Below are positions 16,822 through 17,012 of a DNA stretch of 17,012 bases, piece after piece (within the stretch, counting starts at the first letter, position 1; the number at the start of each line of letters is the position of its first letter). The stretch is from JBGZEX01 sp041846495. GTDB taxonomy: Bacteria > Bacteroidota > Bacteroidia > Bacteroidales > Marinifilaceae. The stretch is taken from NCBI GenBank assembly GCA_041846495.1, contig JBGZEX010000068.1, positions 1-17,012 on the forward strand, read 5' to 3'. The notes under the pieces were generated by a model. That model worked only from the letters and a program-made list of their open reading frames with translations, did no database searches and had not been told where the DNA came from. A program made the translations under genes and the position numbers.

Positions 16822-17012
16822 TTGAAAAATCGAGAGGATATATTGATACGTGGCATCGACTCTACCGATAGAAAGAGTTTTGAGACGTTGTTTCATAAAT
16901 ATTATGCCTCATTGTGTTTTTTTGCCAATAGATATTTACAGGATGAAGAGTCTTCGAGAGATATCGTACAGGAGGTTTTTATCCGGTTTTACCAGAAAAA
17001 GATGCGTTTCCC
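16822..17012 (+). CDS. ECF-type RNA polymerase sigma factor, N-terminal part (sigma3), cut by window edge
   Basis: The plus-strand frame is open from a stop at 16771-16773 to the window end. It encodes a clear sigma-70 region 2: FETLFHKYYASLCFFANRYL (about 20-39), then DEESSRDIVQEVFIRFYQKK (41-60), matching the YYxxL..FA.RYL..E...DIVQ-VF.RF pattern of Bacteroidota ECF factors. No in-frame ATG precedes this homology. The best start is TTG at 16822, with AGGG at 16807-16810 upstream; the downstream TTG near 16849 would remove part of the normal N-terminus. Only 63 complete codons are present. It is transcribed away from sigma2 and probably opens another sigma/FecR/SusC unit to the right, which cannot be verified here. 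Confidence 0.85.
   Translation, partial: MKNREDILIRGIDSTDRKSFETLFHKYYASLCFFANRYLQDEESSRDIVQEVFIRFYQKKMRF

Noticed and set aside
16611..16896. Two overlapping minus-strand frames of 62-81 codons in the sigma2/sigma3 gap
   Set aside because: They run antisense into the start of sigma3, are AT-driven in composition and match nothing recognisable.
1..17012. CRISPR arrays, tRNA or rRNA genes, insertion sequences and attachment sites
   Set aside because: No regularly spaced repeats, cloverleaf or rRNA-like stretches, transposase or integrase reading frames, or terminal repeats were seen by eye on either strand.

Overview
The window looks like chromosome of a Bacteroidota member, most likely order Bacteroidales. 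The signs are two SusC/SusD pairs, FecR anti-sigma factors ending in a DUF4974-type domain, several ECF sigma factors, lipoproteins with short Cys-terminated signals, moderate-to-low GC, and TAnnTTTG-type promoter matches. The exact genus cannot be read from this sequence. Nothing here marks a phage, plasmid, insertion sequence, CRISPR array or structural RNA.

Layout: everything from 1 to about 16.6 kb is coded on the minus strand, so read it from right to left. (a) At 15944-16576 and 15289-15888 two ECF sigma factor genes lie in tandem. (b) Next comes a compact operon: FecR2 (14015-15133), SusC2 (10388-13990), SusD2 (8774-10375), a surface-type lipoprotein (7807-8763) and a periplasmic thioredoxin-like protein (6575-7810). 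A strong intrinsic terminator at 6505-6537 closes it. (c) A second unit begins immediately after: FecR1 (5255-6415), SusC1 (1511-5185) and SusD1 (1-1500). SusD1 runs off the left edge just before its expected C-terminus. (d) At the right edge, on the plus strand and divergent from the rest, a third ECF sigma factor starts near 16822 and is cut by the window end.

How the genes work together: both SusC proteins carry an N-terminal STN signalling domain as well as the carboxypeptidase-like, plug and barrel domains. They are therefore FecA-like transducing importers. The expected circuit is substrate binding by SusC/SusD, then STN contact with the periplasmic part of FecR, release or activation of an ECF sigma factor, and transcription of the cognate fecR-susC-susD unit. 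No glycoside hydrolase, sulfatase or polysaccharide lyase is present, so a classic glycan utilisation locus is not supported. The substrate could be a peptide, glycopeptide, metal complex or something else.

The points most worth a second look are the sigma/FecR stoichiometry (three sigma genes, two FecRs, and FecR1 with no adjacent sigma), and the downstream lipoprotein, which resembles SusCD-associated zinc metallohydrolases but lacks HExxH. Also notable are a cluster of four cysteines in periplasmic FecR2 next to a thioredoxin gene, and an 8-bp motif found three times, only in the two regulatory gaps.
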